From Bacteroidota bacterium (GTDB taxonomy: Bacteria; Bacteroidota; Ignavibacteria; Kapaibacteriales; UBA961), in assembly GCA_020852855.1 (NCBI GenBank), contig JADZAA010000024.1:1-59787 (forward strand): a stretch of DNA of 59,787 nucleotides, given 5' to 3'. Every line of letters starts with the position of its first letter. Position 1 is the stretch's first letter. This document shows positions 42,624 to 52,078 of the stretch, in pieces. The position numbers and the translations under genes are program-made. The notes beneath the pieces are model-generated. The model made no database searches and had not been told where the DNA came from. It saw only the letters and a program-made list of their open reading frames with translations.

Positions 42624-43307
42624 ATGCCTGCAAAATCGCCGTTGCCGCCCGATGTCGCGCTTATCCGACGCAAAGTCAAAAGAGCACGTATTGAAATCGA
42701 GCGCGGCGGCGATATTCGGCTGATAGCTCCTATTCGATATTCCGACAGTCAAATACGCGAATTGTACTATGCAAAGATTCGCTGGATAGAAAAAACACGA
42801 CAAAAATTAGCCGCCCGAGAGCGTCGCTTAACCGAAAAACCTGCAAACCAACTTCTTTTTTTAGGCCAGAATTTCGATGTAATAGTCGACAGAAATCTTG
42901 CCGGTCTTGCCATAGATTACGTTTCTCGCGTAATTAGAACTTGCGAAGATGTTTTATCGGACACTGCACGCCGCGAGCGGTGGTATAAGCACGAAGCCGA
43001 AGTAATTATATGCGGAAATGTACGGCGTATTGCCGCTAAGCATGGGTTCTCATACGGTAAAATTACTATACGCTCGCAGAAATCAAGATGGGGAAGTTGC
43101 TCGTCGAACGGAAACCTGTCGTTTAACTGGCGTTTGGTTATGGCACCGCCGTCAATAGCGGAATATCTTGTGTGTCATGAATTAACCCACACGGTTCACC
43201 ACAATCACAGTACTGAATTTTGGCGATTGGTAGCGCATATTTGTCCCGATTACTCAATCGCAGAAAGTTGGCTTCGTGAAAACGAAGCGATATTGTTGGA
43301 TATGTGA
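42624..43307 (+). CDS. YgjP/SprT-like zinc metallopeptidase (DUF45)
   Basis: A 227-residue predicted zinc peptidase. The zinc motif HELTH lies in EYLVCHELTHTVHHNHSTEFWRLV, and IRSQKSRWGSCSSNGNLSFNWRL is the DUF45 signature. Start is ATG 42624; an upstream TTG at 42600 is in frame but less likely. Members of this group often sit with restriction-modification or repair genes, but the substrate is generally unknown. It lies 48 bases after the cyclophilin gene and converges with smc. Confidence 0.88.
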   Translation: MPAKSPLPPDVALIRRKVKRARIEIERGGDIRLIAPIRYSDSQIRELYYAKIRWIEKTRQKLAARERRLTEKPANQLLFLGQNFDVIVDRNLAGLAIDYVSRVIRTCEDVLSDTARRERWYKHEAEVIICGNVRRIAAKHGFSYGKITIRSQKSRWGSCSSNGNLSFNWRLVMAPPSIAEYLVCHELTHTVHHNHSTEFWRLVAHICPDYSIAESWLRENEAILLDM

Positions 43308-43335
43308 AGTGTATCTTTAGAAGCGGACTTCGCCT

Positions 43336-46300
43336 TTACGCAGACTTTTTATGCTCTGAAAATTTGGCGGCAACAACCCGCGAAACACCCTCTTCCTCTT
43401 GTGTTACGCCGTAGAGAATATCGGCAGATTCCATTGTTTTCTTATTGTGAGTAACAACTAAAAACTGCGTGTTTTCGCTGAATTTGCGAATAAGTTGCAG
43501 ATATCGTTCGATATTTGCGTCGTCGAGCGGCGCGTCTACCTCGTCGAGAATGCAAAACGGGCTTGGTTTAACCAAATATATCGCGAATAGAAGTGCAATT
43601 GCTGTCAGTGTTTTTTCTCCGGCGGAAAGCAATTCTATGGATTGCGGACGCTTACCGGCCGGTTTTGCGGTGATTCCTATATCGGCTTCGAGAGGGTCGC
43701 CATCGGCTAAACGTATACTCGCCTCCGCATACTCGCCAAACAGCAACCCGAAAAGTTCGCTGAAATTCCGTGCCACCGTATCGAACGTATCATTAAAGTG
43801 CCGTTGCGCCGTAGTATTTATCTCGGCAATGGTTTCGTCAAGTGTTTGTTTTGATTGTCGTAAATCGTCCGATTGGGCCCTCAAGAACACAAGGCGTTCA
43901 TTTTCTTGGCTAAACTCTTCTATTGCAAGGAAGTTCACATTGCCGAGAGATGCAAGTTTCCGTTTTAGCCGTGCAAGTTCTTGTCGCATTTCCGGTGTGG
44001 GCGGTTCGCCGTCGGTCGGCGCGGCCAAGTCTTCGGCGGTCATCCTAAGATTTTCGACGGCATTAGCTTGCAAGGCTTCAATACGGTTACGAAATTCGGC
44101 AAGTCTAAGCTCGCGTTCATGAGCAATGGTCGTCAAGCGGTCGTGCTGTTCGCGTTGCTCGCGTATTTCCTGCGCTACGGTCTGATATTCTGCGCGGCGT
44201 ATCTCCAATCGTTTGTTCAAGCCGTCTTTTGTTTCGCGAATGGAGTTGCGCTGGTCGCGCAACAAATCGGCCTCCTCACTCGCGCTTCTTGCCAATCTGA
44301 CAGCTGCTTCAAATTGTTCGTCAAGTGATTGAATTTCGGTGCTGCGTTGTGTTTCGTTGCGTTGTTCGGCTGATATTTGCTCGTTCGTTCGCATTATTTC
44401 CCGCCGAAGTGCGTCGCGTTCGGCGTTCGTGCGGATTAAGTTTATATGAGCCAGCTGCATTTCCTGTTCGGCAACAGCAAGAGTTTGCTCGGCGGTGCGT
44501 ATTGCGCCGGAGGTTTGCTCGGAAATTTCTTCTTGCCCTACGGAATATTCGCGCAATGTTTCAAATTCTTTCCCGTAAGCGGTTGCCTCGGATTCGGCTG
44601 CGGCTGTATCGGTACGGACTCGCTCTGTCTGTGCGGTAAAATTTGCCAATGACCGTTCTAATGCGTCTGTTTGAAAGCGAAGTTGCGTTCCTTGCTGTTC
44701 AAAATTATTTTTTTCGGCTTCGGCTCGTCGAACATTTGCTGCAAATTGCGGTATATTTACGCCGGAAAGTTCGGTATTTATTGCGGCTATTTCTTGCTCG
44801 GATGTGGCAATATCGGCTTTAAGCGCATCTATTTTACCGCGCAACTTGGCTGTTTGCTCGCGTTTGCCAACGCGCATTCCTTCCGTTTTGGCGGTGGAAC
44901 CGCCACGTACAACGCCGTTTGCTCTTGCTATTTCACCGCTAAGACTTATAGCCGCATCAGCTTTCCCCGAACTTATTGCGGCGAATGCATCATCGAGAGT
45001 TTCTACTACGGCGGCGCGTCCGAGCAGACCGCGCAGTGCATATCGTGCATCGTCATCGCAACGAACCAATTCACTTGCCCAGCCGAAACTTCCGTCGGGC
45101 GGCGCGGGCGGTGCGGGTATCGGCCGTATTGCATCACGACAAATAAATGTTGATTTTCCCTTGCCCGAAGAGCGAAGGGTTGCGCAACCCGCCAAAGCAT
45201 CGGCGCGCGTCTGGACCATAAAGCAACCTCCGGCTTCGCCGAGTGCGGACTCTATTGCAACGCGAAATTTCTCTTCGGCAGCCACAAGTTCGGCCAGCAG
45301 AGATTTTTCTCCTACAGGTTGCCAAGAGTTTGATTTCATAAGGAATTGCGAGCTTTCGGCCGTGTCTATCAAGCCGCCTAAAAAATCGAACGATGCTTTG
45401 GCATGAGCCAGTTCGCTTCGCAATTCGCCTATACGGTTTTGCGTTCGCTCTTTGCCGGCACGTAAAGCCGCGGCACGGTCTTCCGCCGTTTTGAGTGCTT
45501 CTTCGGCGGCGGCAACCGATGCCGTAAATTCTTCTCGTCGCGCCTCGTGTACCATGCGTTTATTTTTGATTTCGTCGTATTGCACGGCTACGCGTTCTGT
45601 ATCGGCAACAATTTCCTCGATGCGCCGTCGCAACCCTGCCACGCGCTCGGCGGCTCTCTCATGCTTTGCCCGTGCATTAGACGCAGCGGTGCGTTCGGTA
45701 GCGGCACGACGTTCGGCGGCACGGAATGTATCGCGCAGGCGGTTTACTTCGGCGGCGGCGGCATTGCGGGTATCGCGGCGAACAGAATACAGATTCTCGA
45801 CATTCGCGCTGTGTTCTTGGGACTCGCCAAGTTTTGCAGTTATTGCAGCAAGATTTTCCTTCAACCGCGCATTTCGTTCCACAGATTCTTCTGCTTCCGC
45901 GGCAAGCCGCAACCGTTCGCGTTCTATTGCCGATTTTCGCTCGGCCGCCACGGCCGCTTGTTGCGAGAATTGTCCTATGCCGCGATTAAGTTCTTGCTCG
46001 CGGCGATTTATCTGCTCTAAATTTACACGGGCTTCTTCTTGTTCCGCTTCCGTTTTCTGCAAACGTGTTTCGGCTTCGAGTGTAACGTCGCGCAATTTGG
46101 ATTTTTGCTTTTGCAACAATGCGAATTCGCGTTCTGTTTCGCTTGCCGCCGCCGCCGCCGCCGCATATTCCCAATGAACAAGCAAACGCTCCAAAATCTG
46201 TGATTTTTCTTCTACATCTTTGTATTGTCGTGCTTTTTCCGCTTGCCTGCCAAGTGAATTTACATTTTTTTGCACTTCGGCTATAATATCTTCCACACGG

Positions 46301-46866
46301 GCAATATCCTCGTTGACTACATTCAATTTTCTCTGCGCTTCGCGGCGGCGCGTTTTGTATTTGGTAATTCCGGCGGCTTCCTCGAACAATCTGCGCCGCT
46401 CGTCTGTTCGGTCGCTAAGAATTGACTCGACCATTTTCAATTCAATCACCGAATAAGCATCGGCACCCATTCCGGTATCCATGAACAATTCGGCTATATC
46501 GCGCAGTCGGCATTGCGTATTATTGAGCAAATACTGACTTTCGCCGTTACGGAACAGACGGCGTTTTATAGTTATTTCGGAAAATTCGAGAGGCAGTATC
46601 TGTTTGTTATTTAATACTGTTATAGCAACTTCGGCCATGCCGAGCGGCTTGCGCGAGCGTGTACCGTTAAAAATAACGTTTTCCATAACGTCGGAACGCA
46701 ATACACCCGCTTTTTGTTCGCCGAGTGCCCAGCGAATAGCGTCCACTATATTCGTCTTGCCGCAACCGTTCGGGCCTACTACCGCAGTCAGCCCGTCGGT
46801 AAAATATAATTCAGTTTTTATCGGAAAAGATTTGAATCCGACTATTTCAACTTTGGATAAATACAC
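43336..46866 (-). CDS. smc: Chromosome segregation protein SMC
   Basis: Condensin ATPase of 1176 residues, full length. Walker A GPNGCGKT is at 31-38, the Q loop region follows, and the C-terminal head has the signature LSAGEKT (near 1078) and Walker B CILDEVDAPLDD (near 1101). Long Ala/Glu/Arg-rich coiled coils flank a hinge (about 510-640) with glycine-rich GGFWASELV-like turns. It shapes and separates chromosomes with ScpA and ScpB, which are not in the window. High alanine content reflects GCC/GCG repeats near 46148-46165. Confidence 0.97.
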   Translation of the reverse strand: MYLSKVEIVGFKSFPIKTELYFTDGLTAVVGPNGCGKTNIVDAIRWALGEQKAGVLRSDVMENVIFNGTRSRKPLGMAEVAITVLNNKQILPLEFSEITIKRRLFRNGESQYLLNNTQCRLRDIAELFMDTGMGADAYSVIELKMVESILSDRTDERRRLFEEAAGITKYKTRRREAQRKLNVVNEDIARVEDIIAEVQKNVNSLGRQAEKARQYKDVEEKSQILERLLVHWEYAAAAAAASETEREFALLQKQKSKLRDVTLEAETRLQKTEAEQEEARVNLEQINRREQELNRGIGQFSQQAAVAAERKSAIERERLRLAAEAEESVERNARLKENLAAITAKLGESQEHSANVENLYSVRRDTRNAAAAEVNRLRDTFRAAERRAATERTAASNARAKHERAAERVAGLRRRIEEIVADTERVAVQYDEIKNKRMVHEARREEFTASVAAAEEALKTAEDRAAALRAGKERTQNRIGELRSELAHAKASFDFLGGLIDTAESSQFLMKSNSWQPVGEKSLLAELVAAEEKFRVAIESALGEAGGCFMVQTRADALAGCATLRSSGKGKSTFICRDAIRPIPAPPAPPDGSFGWASELVRCDDDARYALRGLLGRAAVVETLDDAFAAISSGKADAAISLSGEIARANGVVRGGSTAKTEGMRVGKREQTAKLRGKIDALKADIATSEQEIAAINTELSGVNIPQFAANVRRAEAEKNNFEQQGTQLRFQTDALERSLANFTAQTERVRTDTAAAESEATAYGKEFETLREYSVGQEEISEQTSGAIRTAEQTLAVAEQEMQLAHINLIRTNAERDALRREIMRTNEQISAEQRNETQRSTEIQSLDEQFEAAVRLARSASEEADLLRDQRNSIRETKDGLNKRLEIRRAEYQTVAQEIREQREQHDRLTTIAHERELRLAEFRNRIEALQANAVENLRMTAEDLAAPTDGEPPTPEMRQELARLKRKLASLGNVNFLAIEEFSQENERLVFLRAQSDDLRQSKQTLDETIAEINTTAQRHFNDTFDTVARNFSELFGLLFGEYAEASIRLADGDPLEADIGITAKPAGKRPQSIELLSAGEKTLTAIALLFAIYLVKPSPFCILDEVDAPLDDANIERYLQLIRKFSENTQFLVVTHNKKTMESADILYGVTQEEEGVSRVVAAKFSEHKKSA

Positions 46867-46970
46867 GGAATTTTGCTCCGGCGTTTGTGTGCGCGTTTTT
46901 TATGGACGCACAAAAGGCTGAAATGTAAAAAATAATTACTCTGCTTGAAGTTTCCCTTGTTTTCGGGTAT

Positions 46971-47978
46971 TTATTTATTGTTTCTCCGCTTACGATATAA
47001 TTGCACCGCTCTTTGATGGTCGGCGTAATTTTTGGAAAAAGTATGCCCTCCGGAGCCGTCGCCTTGCGCCACAAAGAACAGATAATCGTTTCTTTCCGGA
47101 TAAACGGCCGCTTCAACGGCAGCCTTGCCGGGCGAATTTATCGGACCGGGCGGCAATCCGGCAAAGCGATAAGTATTATACGGATTTTCCGTTTCCAAGT
47201 CCTTGTATGTCAATCGCTTTTTATTGCCGACAGCAAATTGAACCGTAGGGTCGGCCTCCAATTTCATGCTTTTTTGCAGACGGTTGTAATATAAGCCTGC
47301 AACACGCTTTTTTTCATCGTTCAGCGGCGTTTCGGCCTCGATAATGGAAGCCATTGTAAGAATTTCAGCGCGTGTCTTTTTTTGCTCCGATGCGGCATCG
47401 GCGTATTCTTGCCACACTTTTTCTTGTGTGTCAAGCAAGCGGTCGAGAACGGCGGCCGCACGCTGTTTCCAGAAAAAATTATATGTGTCGGGCATTAAAT
47501 ATCCTTCTACGGATTTTCCCGATATGCCCCGCGCTTTCAAAAGAGAATCAGATGTTGCAAGCCGCATAAATTCCGCCGAATCAAGCCCTATCTGACGCGC
47601 AGAAACAGAGGCAAAATCTTGTAGCATAATTCCTTCGGGATATACAACATTCACGGTTACGGTTTGCTTTCCCCAAAACAGCGACATAAGCAAGTCCCAA
47701 TGCGTAGCAGTCGGCGAGAAGCGATAATACCCGGCAATTATTTTTCTTTTGGTAACAATCGAATATATTTTCGCACTTTGTTGAAAAATTATCGAATAGG
47801 ATACCGCATTGTTTTTTCGCAGAATTTTCATCGCAACGGGAAGTGTGGCACCATTTGGAATTTCTATATCTATTATGCCGGGCAACGGCAATTTCTGTCG
47901 TAAATACCAAGCCTCTCCCAACGTTGCAAGCACGAGAATAAATGATATGAACAAGAATAATTTTCTCGCCGATTTCAT
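46971..47978 (-). CDS. mltG: Endolytic murein transglycosylase
   Basis: YceG-family enzyme of 335 residues that cuts new peptidoglycan strands, setting their length. The N-terminal membrane anchor (about 7-24) precedes a LysM-like part and the catalytic domain. The catalytic Glu is in MASIIEAETP (about 212), and later features are NRLQKSMKLEADPTVQFAV and TYRFAGLPPGPINSPGKAAVEAA. Length and motif order are normal. It lies upstream of smc on the same strand, 104 bases apart. Confidence 0.95.
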   Translation of the reverse strand: MKSARKLFLFISFILVLATLGEAWYLRQKLPLPGIIDIEIPNGATLPVAMKILRKNNAVSYSIIFQQSAKIYSIVTKRKIIAGYYRFSPTATHWDLLMSLFWGKQTVTVNVVYPEGIMLQDFASVSARQIGLDSAEFMRLATSDSLLKARGISGKSVEGYLMPDTYNFFWKQRAAAVLDRLLDTQEKVWQEYADAASEQKKTRAEILTMASIIEAETPLNDEKKRVAGLYYNRLQKSMKLEADPTVQFAVGNKKRLTYKDLETENPYNTYRFAGLPPGPINSPGKAAVEAAVYPERNDYLFFVAQGDGSGGHTFSKNYADHQRAVQLYRKRRNNK

Positions 47979-48051
47979 GGTTGCAGTTCGTAAGATTGTA
48001 TTATTCAGCCCGTTTGAATTCTACGCAATTATCTGAGAATATAAAGGTATA

Positions 48052-50001
48052 TCAGTTGTTGGCAATAGACTCCAGCGATTCGTTTATTGCCGTCCATTCG
48101 TCTAAATCGGCATCTAATTTTCTTTTTTCTTTTTCGTATTCGAGTAATAAATCCGATGAATTTCCCGAAGAATAGAAATCGGGCTTCGACATTATGTTTT
48201 CAAGTTCGGCTACACGCTTTTCATATTCGGCAATTTCGTATTCGAGTTCCGTGCCCCGCCGCTCCAAACGCCTGCGCTCGCGTTCAATGCGCTTTCGCTC
48301 TTCACGGTCGGGCGGCACATTTGCTTTCCGATCACTTTCGGCGGCAGGTTTTGCTTGCAGGCTTTGCCTTGATTTTTCCAATTGTTGCAAATTTTCCAAT
48401 TGTCGCAAGCGGAGAAATTCATAGATATCGCCGGGCGTTTCTCGGATTTTTCCGCCGCGAAATTCATATACTTTACTCGTTAATCCCTGCAAAAACTCAC
48501 GGTCGTGCGACACCACCACAAGCGAGCCGTCGTAGTTCAGCAGAGCGCGTTTCAGCACGTCTTTTGCCCGCATATCCAAGTGATTTGTCGGCTCGTCCAA
48601 AATTAGAAGATTTGACGGTTGCAGAAGCAGCTTTGCCAATGCAAGGCGCGATTTTTCGCCGCCCGACAGAATTTTCACTTTTTTGTAAACGTCGTCGCCG
48701 CTGAACAAAAACGCACCCAAAAGCGAACGAATACGAGTGCGCATATCGCCGGTTGCGGCATTGTCTATTATCTCGAAAACGGTTGAGTTTCCGTCCAATG
48801 ATTCGGCCTGATGCTGCGCATAATAACCTATGACGACATTATGGCCTATCACAAGTTGTCCGTCGTAGATTTCGGTGCCGGCCAGTATTTTGGAGAACGT
48901 GGTTTTTCCTTCGCCGTTTTTGCCTACGAAGGCGGCACGGTCGCCGCGCCCCAGCTCAAAATCAATGCCGTGCAATACTGTTTTATCTCCGTATTTTTTG
49001 TACAGATTCTCGGCTTGGGCAACTATTAAGCCTGAGCGCGGTGCGGGCGGAAATGAAAATGCAATTGCCGCCAAGTCTTCTTCTTCCGGCTCGATTCTAT
49101 CAATTTTATCCAGCATCTTCACTCGCGACTGAACACGCGAGGCAAGCGAAGCCTTGTAGCGAAAACGCTCGATAAACTCTTCTGTTCTCTCTATTTCGCG
49201 TTGCTGATTTTTATAGGCCGCGAGATTCATGGCGCGTCGTTCGGCGCGCATTTCCACGTATCGCGAATATGAAGCCGAATAATCTTCTATCGTACCTCGT
49301 GTAATTTCAATGGTTCGATTGGTAACGGCATCAAGGAAAGCGCGGTCGTGCGATACCAATATCACGGCACCGTCGTAGTTTCTCAGAAATTGCTCCAACC
49401 ACTGAATCGAATCTATGTCGAGATGATTCGTAGGCTCGTCAAGCAGAACGCAGTCGGGCTTGGCAAGCAGAATTTTGGCTAATTCTATGCGCATTTGCCA
49501 GCCGCCGGAGAACTCGTCGGTCAGGCGCGAAAGGTCGTCGGACGCAAAGCCTAAACCTTGCAATATACGCTCTACGTCGGCATGAAGTGTCAAGCCGCCG
49601 CGCCGCGTAAACTCTTCGTTGAAATCGGAAATATCATGCACAATTCGCAGGTATTCCTCCGATTCGTAGTCGTCGCGCTGTCCGAGTTCGTCGGAAAGTT
49701 CGTGAATTGACTGCTCAAGCCGCAAAATATCTTCGAACACACTAAGAGTTTCGTCGTATACCGTTCTGCCCGAACCTGTTGCGCCGTCTTGCGGCAAATA
49801 GCCTATTCGATAAGAATTAGGCGTTATTATCGCACCGCTTTCGGGCTGTATCTCGCGGGCTATGATTTTCAGCAATGTGGATTTCCCCGCGCCGTTTTTT
49901 CCCACCAAGCCGATACGGTCGCGTATGCCCACTACGAACGAACATTCGTCGAAAAGATATTTGCCGCCGTAATGCAGCGAAAGTTGCGATACTGTTATCA
50001 T
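48052..50001 (-). CDS. ABC-F family ATPase (ribosome-associated)
   Basis: A 649-residue soluble protein with two ABC ATPase domains and no membrane part, as in Uup/EttA-like translation factors. Domain 1 has GLVGKNGAGKST and DEFSGGWQMR; domain 2 has AFVGKNGEGKTT and LSGGEKSRLALAKLLL, each with a LDEPTNHLD Walker B. The Arm/linker is between them and a charged coiled coil ends the chain (about 540-640). Start is ATG 50001 (MITVSQLSLHYGG); the longer frame to 50112 runs into the gene before. The role is probably rescue or quality control of ribosomes; antibiotic protection is possible but not shown. Confidence 0.9.
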   Translation of the reverse strand: MITVSQLSLHYGGKYLFDECSFVVGIRDRIGLVGKNGAGKSTLLKIIAREIQPESGAIITPNSYRIGYLPQDGATGSGRTVYDETLSVFEDILRLEQSIHELSDELGQRDDYESEEYLRIVHDISDFNEEFTRRGGLTLHADVERILQGLGFASDDLSRLTDEFSGGWQMRIELAKILLAKPDCVLLDEPTNHLDIDSIQWLEQFLRNYDGAVILVSHDRAFLDAVTNRTIEITRGTIEDYSASYSRYVEMRAERRAMNLAAYKNQQREIERTEEFIERFRYKASLASRVQSRVKMLDKIDRIEPEEEDLAAIAFSFPPAPRSGLIVAQAENLYKKYGDKTVLHGIDFELGRGDRAAFVGKNGEGKTTFSKILAGTEIYDGQLVIGHNVVIGYYAQHQAESLDGNSTVFEIIDNAATGDMRTRIRSLLGAFLFSGDDVYKKVKILSGGEKSRLALAKLLLQPSNLLILDEPTNHLDMRAKDVLKRALLNYDGSLVVVSHDREFLQGLTSKVYEFRGGKIRETPGDIYEFLRLRQLENLQQLEKSRQSLQAKPAAESDRKANVPPDREERKRIERERRRLERRGTELEYEIAEYEKRVAELENIMSKPDFYSSGNSSDLLLEYEKEKRKLDADLDEWTAINESLESIANN

Positions 50002-50012
50002 AGCGGCAAAAA

Positions 50013-50540
50013 TTAGTTGAAAATAGTCATCGAAGCGGCTTCGAACACTTGTACGCGGCGGTCGCCGCCGAAGTTTCCGCTTTTGTCGTTGCGCAAGCGT
50101 TTCTGTCCGCAATTATCCTCGCCGAGCAAACAAAAGTCGTGATTATCGCCGGCCTCCGTGTCAAATTTTTGTACGTCGGAGGCATTAAAAATTCTATCAA
50201 TCATACGTCCTTCGAGTACTACGGATTTTCCTGCGCAGTCGAGCGGTGCGGCAAAGGCCGAGCTGCGGAACATAACGCCTACGGTTTTTTTGCCGTCGGA
50301 CACAGCTATCCAGCAACCTTCGTTTTTGCATACGGCGCGTATAGTTCCCGCAAGTTGAATCGTTCTCTCGAAATACTGCGGCTGCAAAGCCTCGCTTGTA
50401 GAAACAGGCCGTTCGTAGACAGTAGGTTTTGCGCCGTAATGTGCGTTGCCTTTGCCGCAACCGTAAATTATGACGGCAACCAAAGCAGGCAATATGGCGG
50501 CAATTATGCGTAAATTGTTATTTCCGGCGTAGAAACTCAT
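50013..50540 (-). CDS. DUF4920-like lipoprotein
   Basis: A 175-residue lipoprotein from ATG 50540 (AALVA...IIYGC lipobox). The conserved part GTIRAVCKNEGCWIAVSDGKKTVGVMF and GKSVVLEGRM is the DUF4920 core, an OB-fold-like domain of unknown function; the CKNEGCW pair of Cys may bind metal. The C-terminal 60 residues are hydrophilic and poorly recognisable. The stop is 11 bases before the ABC-F start, so they are probably one operon. Confidence 0.7.
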   Translation of the reverse strand: MSFYAGNNNLRIIAAILPALVAVIIYGCGKGNAHYGAKPTVYERPVSTSEALQPQYFERTIQLAGTIRAVCKNEGCWIAVSDGKKTVGVMFRSSAFAAPLDCAGKSVVLEGRMIDRIFNASDVQKFDTEAGDNHDFCLLGEDNCGQKRLRNDKSGNFGGDRRVQVFEAASMTIFN

Positions 50541-50570
50541 GTAAAACGAAGTAATTTTAATTACAAAAAC

Positions 50571-50594
50571 CGTCAAAAATCCGATTTTTTGACG
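50571..50594. promoter_or_regulatory. Inverted repeat between divergent DUF4920 and glycosyltransferase genes
   Basis: CGTCAAAAAT and ATTTTTTGACG form an inverted repeat of 10-11 bases around a CCG spacer, with one bulged base. It lies 30 bases before the DUF4920 start. It could be an operator, or a hairpin in the leader. The basis is sequence symmetry only. Confidence 0.35.
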
Positions 50595-50694
50595 AGAAGG
50601 GCAAATTTTCGGACAAAAACGGATATATGTATCGGCAATATGAGGCAATATACACGGCTTGTTTCTGTTTCCGGAATAAAAAAATCGGTTTCCG

Positions 50695-50702
50695 TATCTT
50701 TG
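50695..50702 (+). promoter_or_regulatory. TATCTTTG -7 element of the glycosyltransferase group
   Basis: TATCTTTG followed by CGCG lies 35 bases before the ATG at 50738. An in-frame ATG at 50627 lies upstream of it, so the later start is preferred. A weak TTTC lies 23 bases upstream. Confidence 0.5.
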
Positions 50703-50737
50703 CGCGTATTTATCAACCGAACCGAGTAATTCTGCCG

Positions 50738-52045
50738 ATGAAAACCGTACTGGTTATAGCCTATTATTTTCCTCCTTCCGGCGGGCCTGGCGTTCAACGT
50801 GTGCTTAAACATACTCAGTATTTGTCGGAATTCGGCTGGCGGCCTGTGGTGCTGACGGTTGAAAACGGCGAATTTCCTGCTCGTGACGAATCGCTTCTGG
50901 CAAAAATTCCCGCAGATGTTCCCGTGTACCGTTCGCATATTTACGAGCCTTACGATATTTATCGCGCAATAACGGGTAAAAGTAAAGGAACGCCTATTGA
51001 CGTGAATAATTTGAAAAAAGACAATCAACGCCGCACGTTCAAAGAATCGCTGGCCGAATTTATTCGTGCCACCATATTTATTCCCGATGCGCGCATAGGC
51101 TGGTTGCCCGCCGCCGTTAAAGCCGGTAAGGAACTGATACGCAAATATAATGTGTCGGTAATTTATTCATCGTCTCCGCCTTACACTTGCTCGCTTATCG
51201 GCCGCGCTTTGCAGTGCCGTTCCGGTTTGCCTTGGGTTGCGGGCTTTCGCGATCCATGGACGGGTTTCCTGACAACGCCGAAACGCTGGTTTTTGCCGTC
51301 TGCCATAGACCGCAGACTTGAACGCTCGGTGTTTCGTCGTGCCGATGCCATTGAATGTGCTTGGCAGGGCATTGCGGCCGACGCTTTGCGCAAATATCCC
51401 GATTTGCCGCCGGAAAAATTTCATTATGTTCCGAACGGATTCGATTCCAACGATTTCCCTGCTATTCGCACCGAACGCAACGACGTTTTTACGCTGACTT
51501 ATGCCGGTTCGATGTATGGCAGGCGCAACCCGTCTTTATTGTTCGAGGCTATAGAGAAGTTGCTGGCCGCCGGAAAAATAACCGTTGCCGATTTTCGGCT
51601 TAGATTTGTAGGCCGTTTCGGCGACGAAGTTAAAGAAATGTTCGAAAAAGCATCGTTTCGCCGCAGTATAGAGATTATCCCGTATTTGCCGCACGAGGAA
51701 AGCGTAAAGGCACTTATGTCGTCCGATGCTTTGCTGTTGATTGTGGACGAAGCGAAAGAAAGCGCGGAAATAGTTCCGGGTAAAGTATTTGAATATATCG
51801 GCGTAAAAAAGCCTGTTCTGGCTGTTGCGCCGATTGACGGAGCCGTGGCCGGGATATTACGCGAAACGAAATGCGGAATTGCAGTAGAACAAGGCGACGC
51901 GGAGGGCTGCGCCCGTGCATTTCTCGGCTTTTTGCACGGCTCGTCGGATTTTGCACCGAATGTAGAGGCGGTTAAGCATTACGAACGCCGTGAGGCGGCC
52001 AAAAAATTAGCAGATATTCTAAATGCAATCGTAGCGGCGAAGTAG
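50738..52045 (+). CDS. GT4-family glycosyltransferase
   Basis: A 435-residue GT-B fold enzyme. The N-terminus MKTVLVIAYYFPPSGGPGVQRVLKHTQYL is typical of GT4 proteins in surface polysaccharide synthesis. The N-terminal domain has YSSSPPYTCSLIGRAL and WVAGFRDPWTG; the C-terminal nucleotide-sugar domain has LTYAGSMYGRRNP and the donor-binding region EIVPGKVFEYIGVKKPVLAVAP. Donor and acceptor are unknown. It is first in a likely three-gene group with comF and the M61 peptidase, 33 and 39 bases apart, which is likely a run-on rather than functional linkage. Confidence 0.9.
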   Translation: MKTVLVIAYYFPPSGGPGVQRVLKHTQYLSEFGWRPVVLTVENGEFPARDESLLAKIPADVPVYRSHIYEPYDIYRAITGKSKGTPIDVNNLKKDNQRRTFKESLAEFIRATIFIPDARIGWLPAAVKAGKELIRKYNVSVIYSSSPPYTCSLIGRALQCRSGLPWVAGFRDPWTGFLTTPKRWFLPSAIDRRLERSVFRRADAIECAWQGIAADALRKYPDLPPEKFHYVPNGFDSNDFPAIRTERNDVFTLTYAGSMYGRRNPSLLFEAIEKLLAAGKITVADFRLRFVGRFGDEVKEMFEKASFRRSIEIIPYLPHEESVKALMSSDALLLIVDEAKESAEIVPGKVFEYIGVKKPVLAVAPIDGAVAGILRETKCGIAVEQGDAEGCARAFLGFLHGSSDFAPNVEAVKHYERREAAKKLADILNAIVAAK

Positions 52046-52078
52046 AAAGTTTCAAATTGCCAAGTTGATAGAGTTGTT

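Noticed and set aside
45452-46177. Long open frame (241 codons) opposite smc
   Set aside because: It mirrors the GC-biased third positions of smc; Ser/Arg/Ala-rich translation with no domain.
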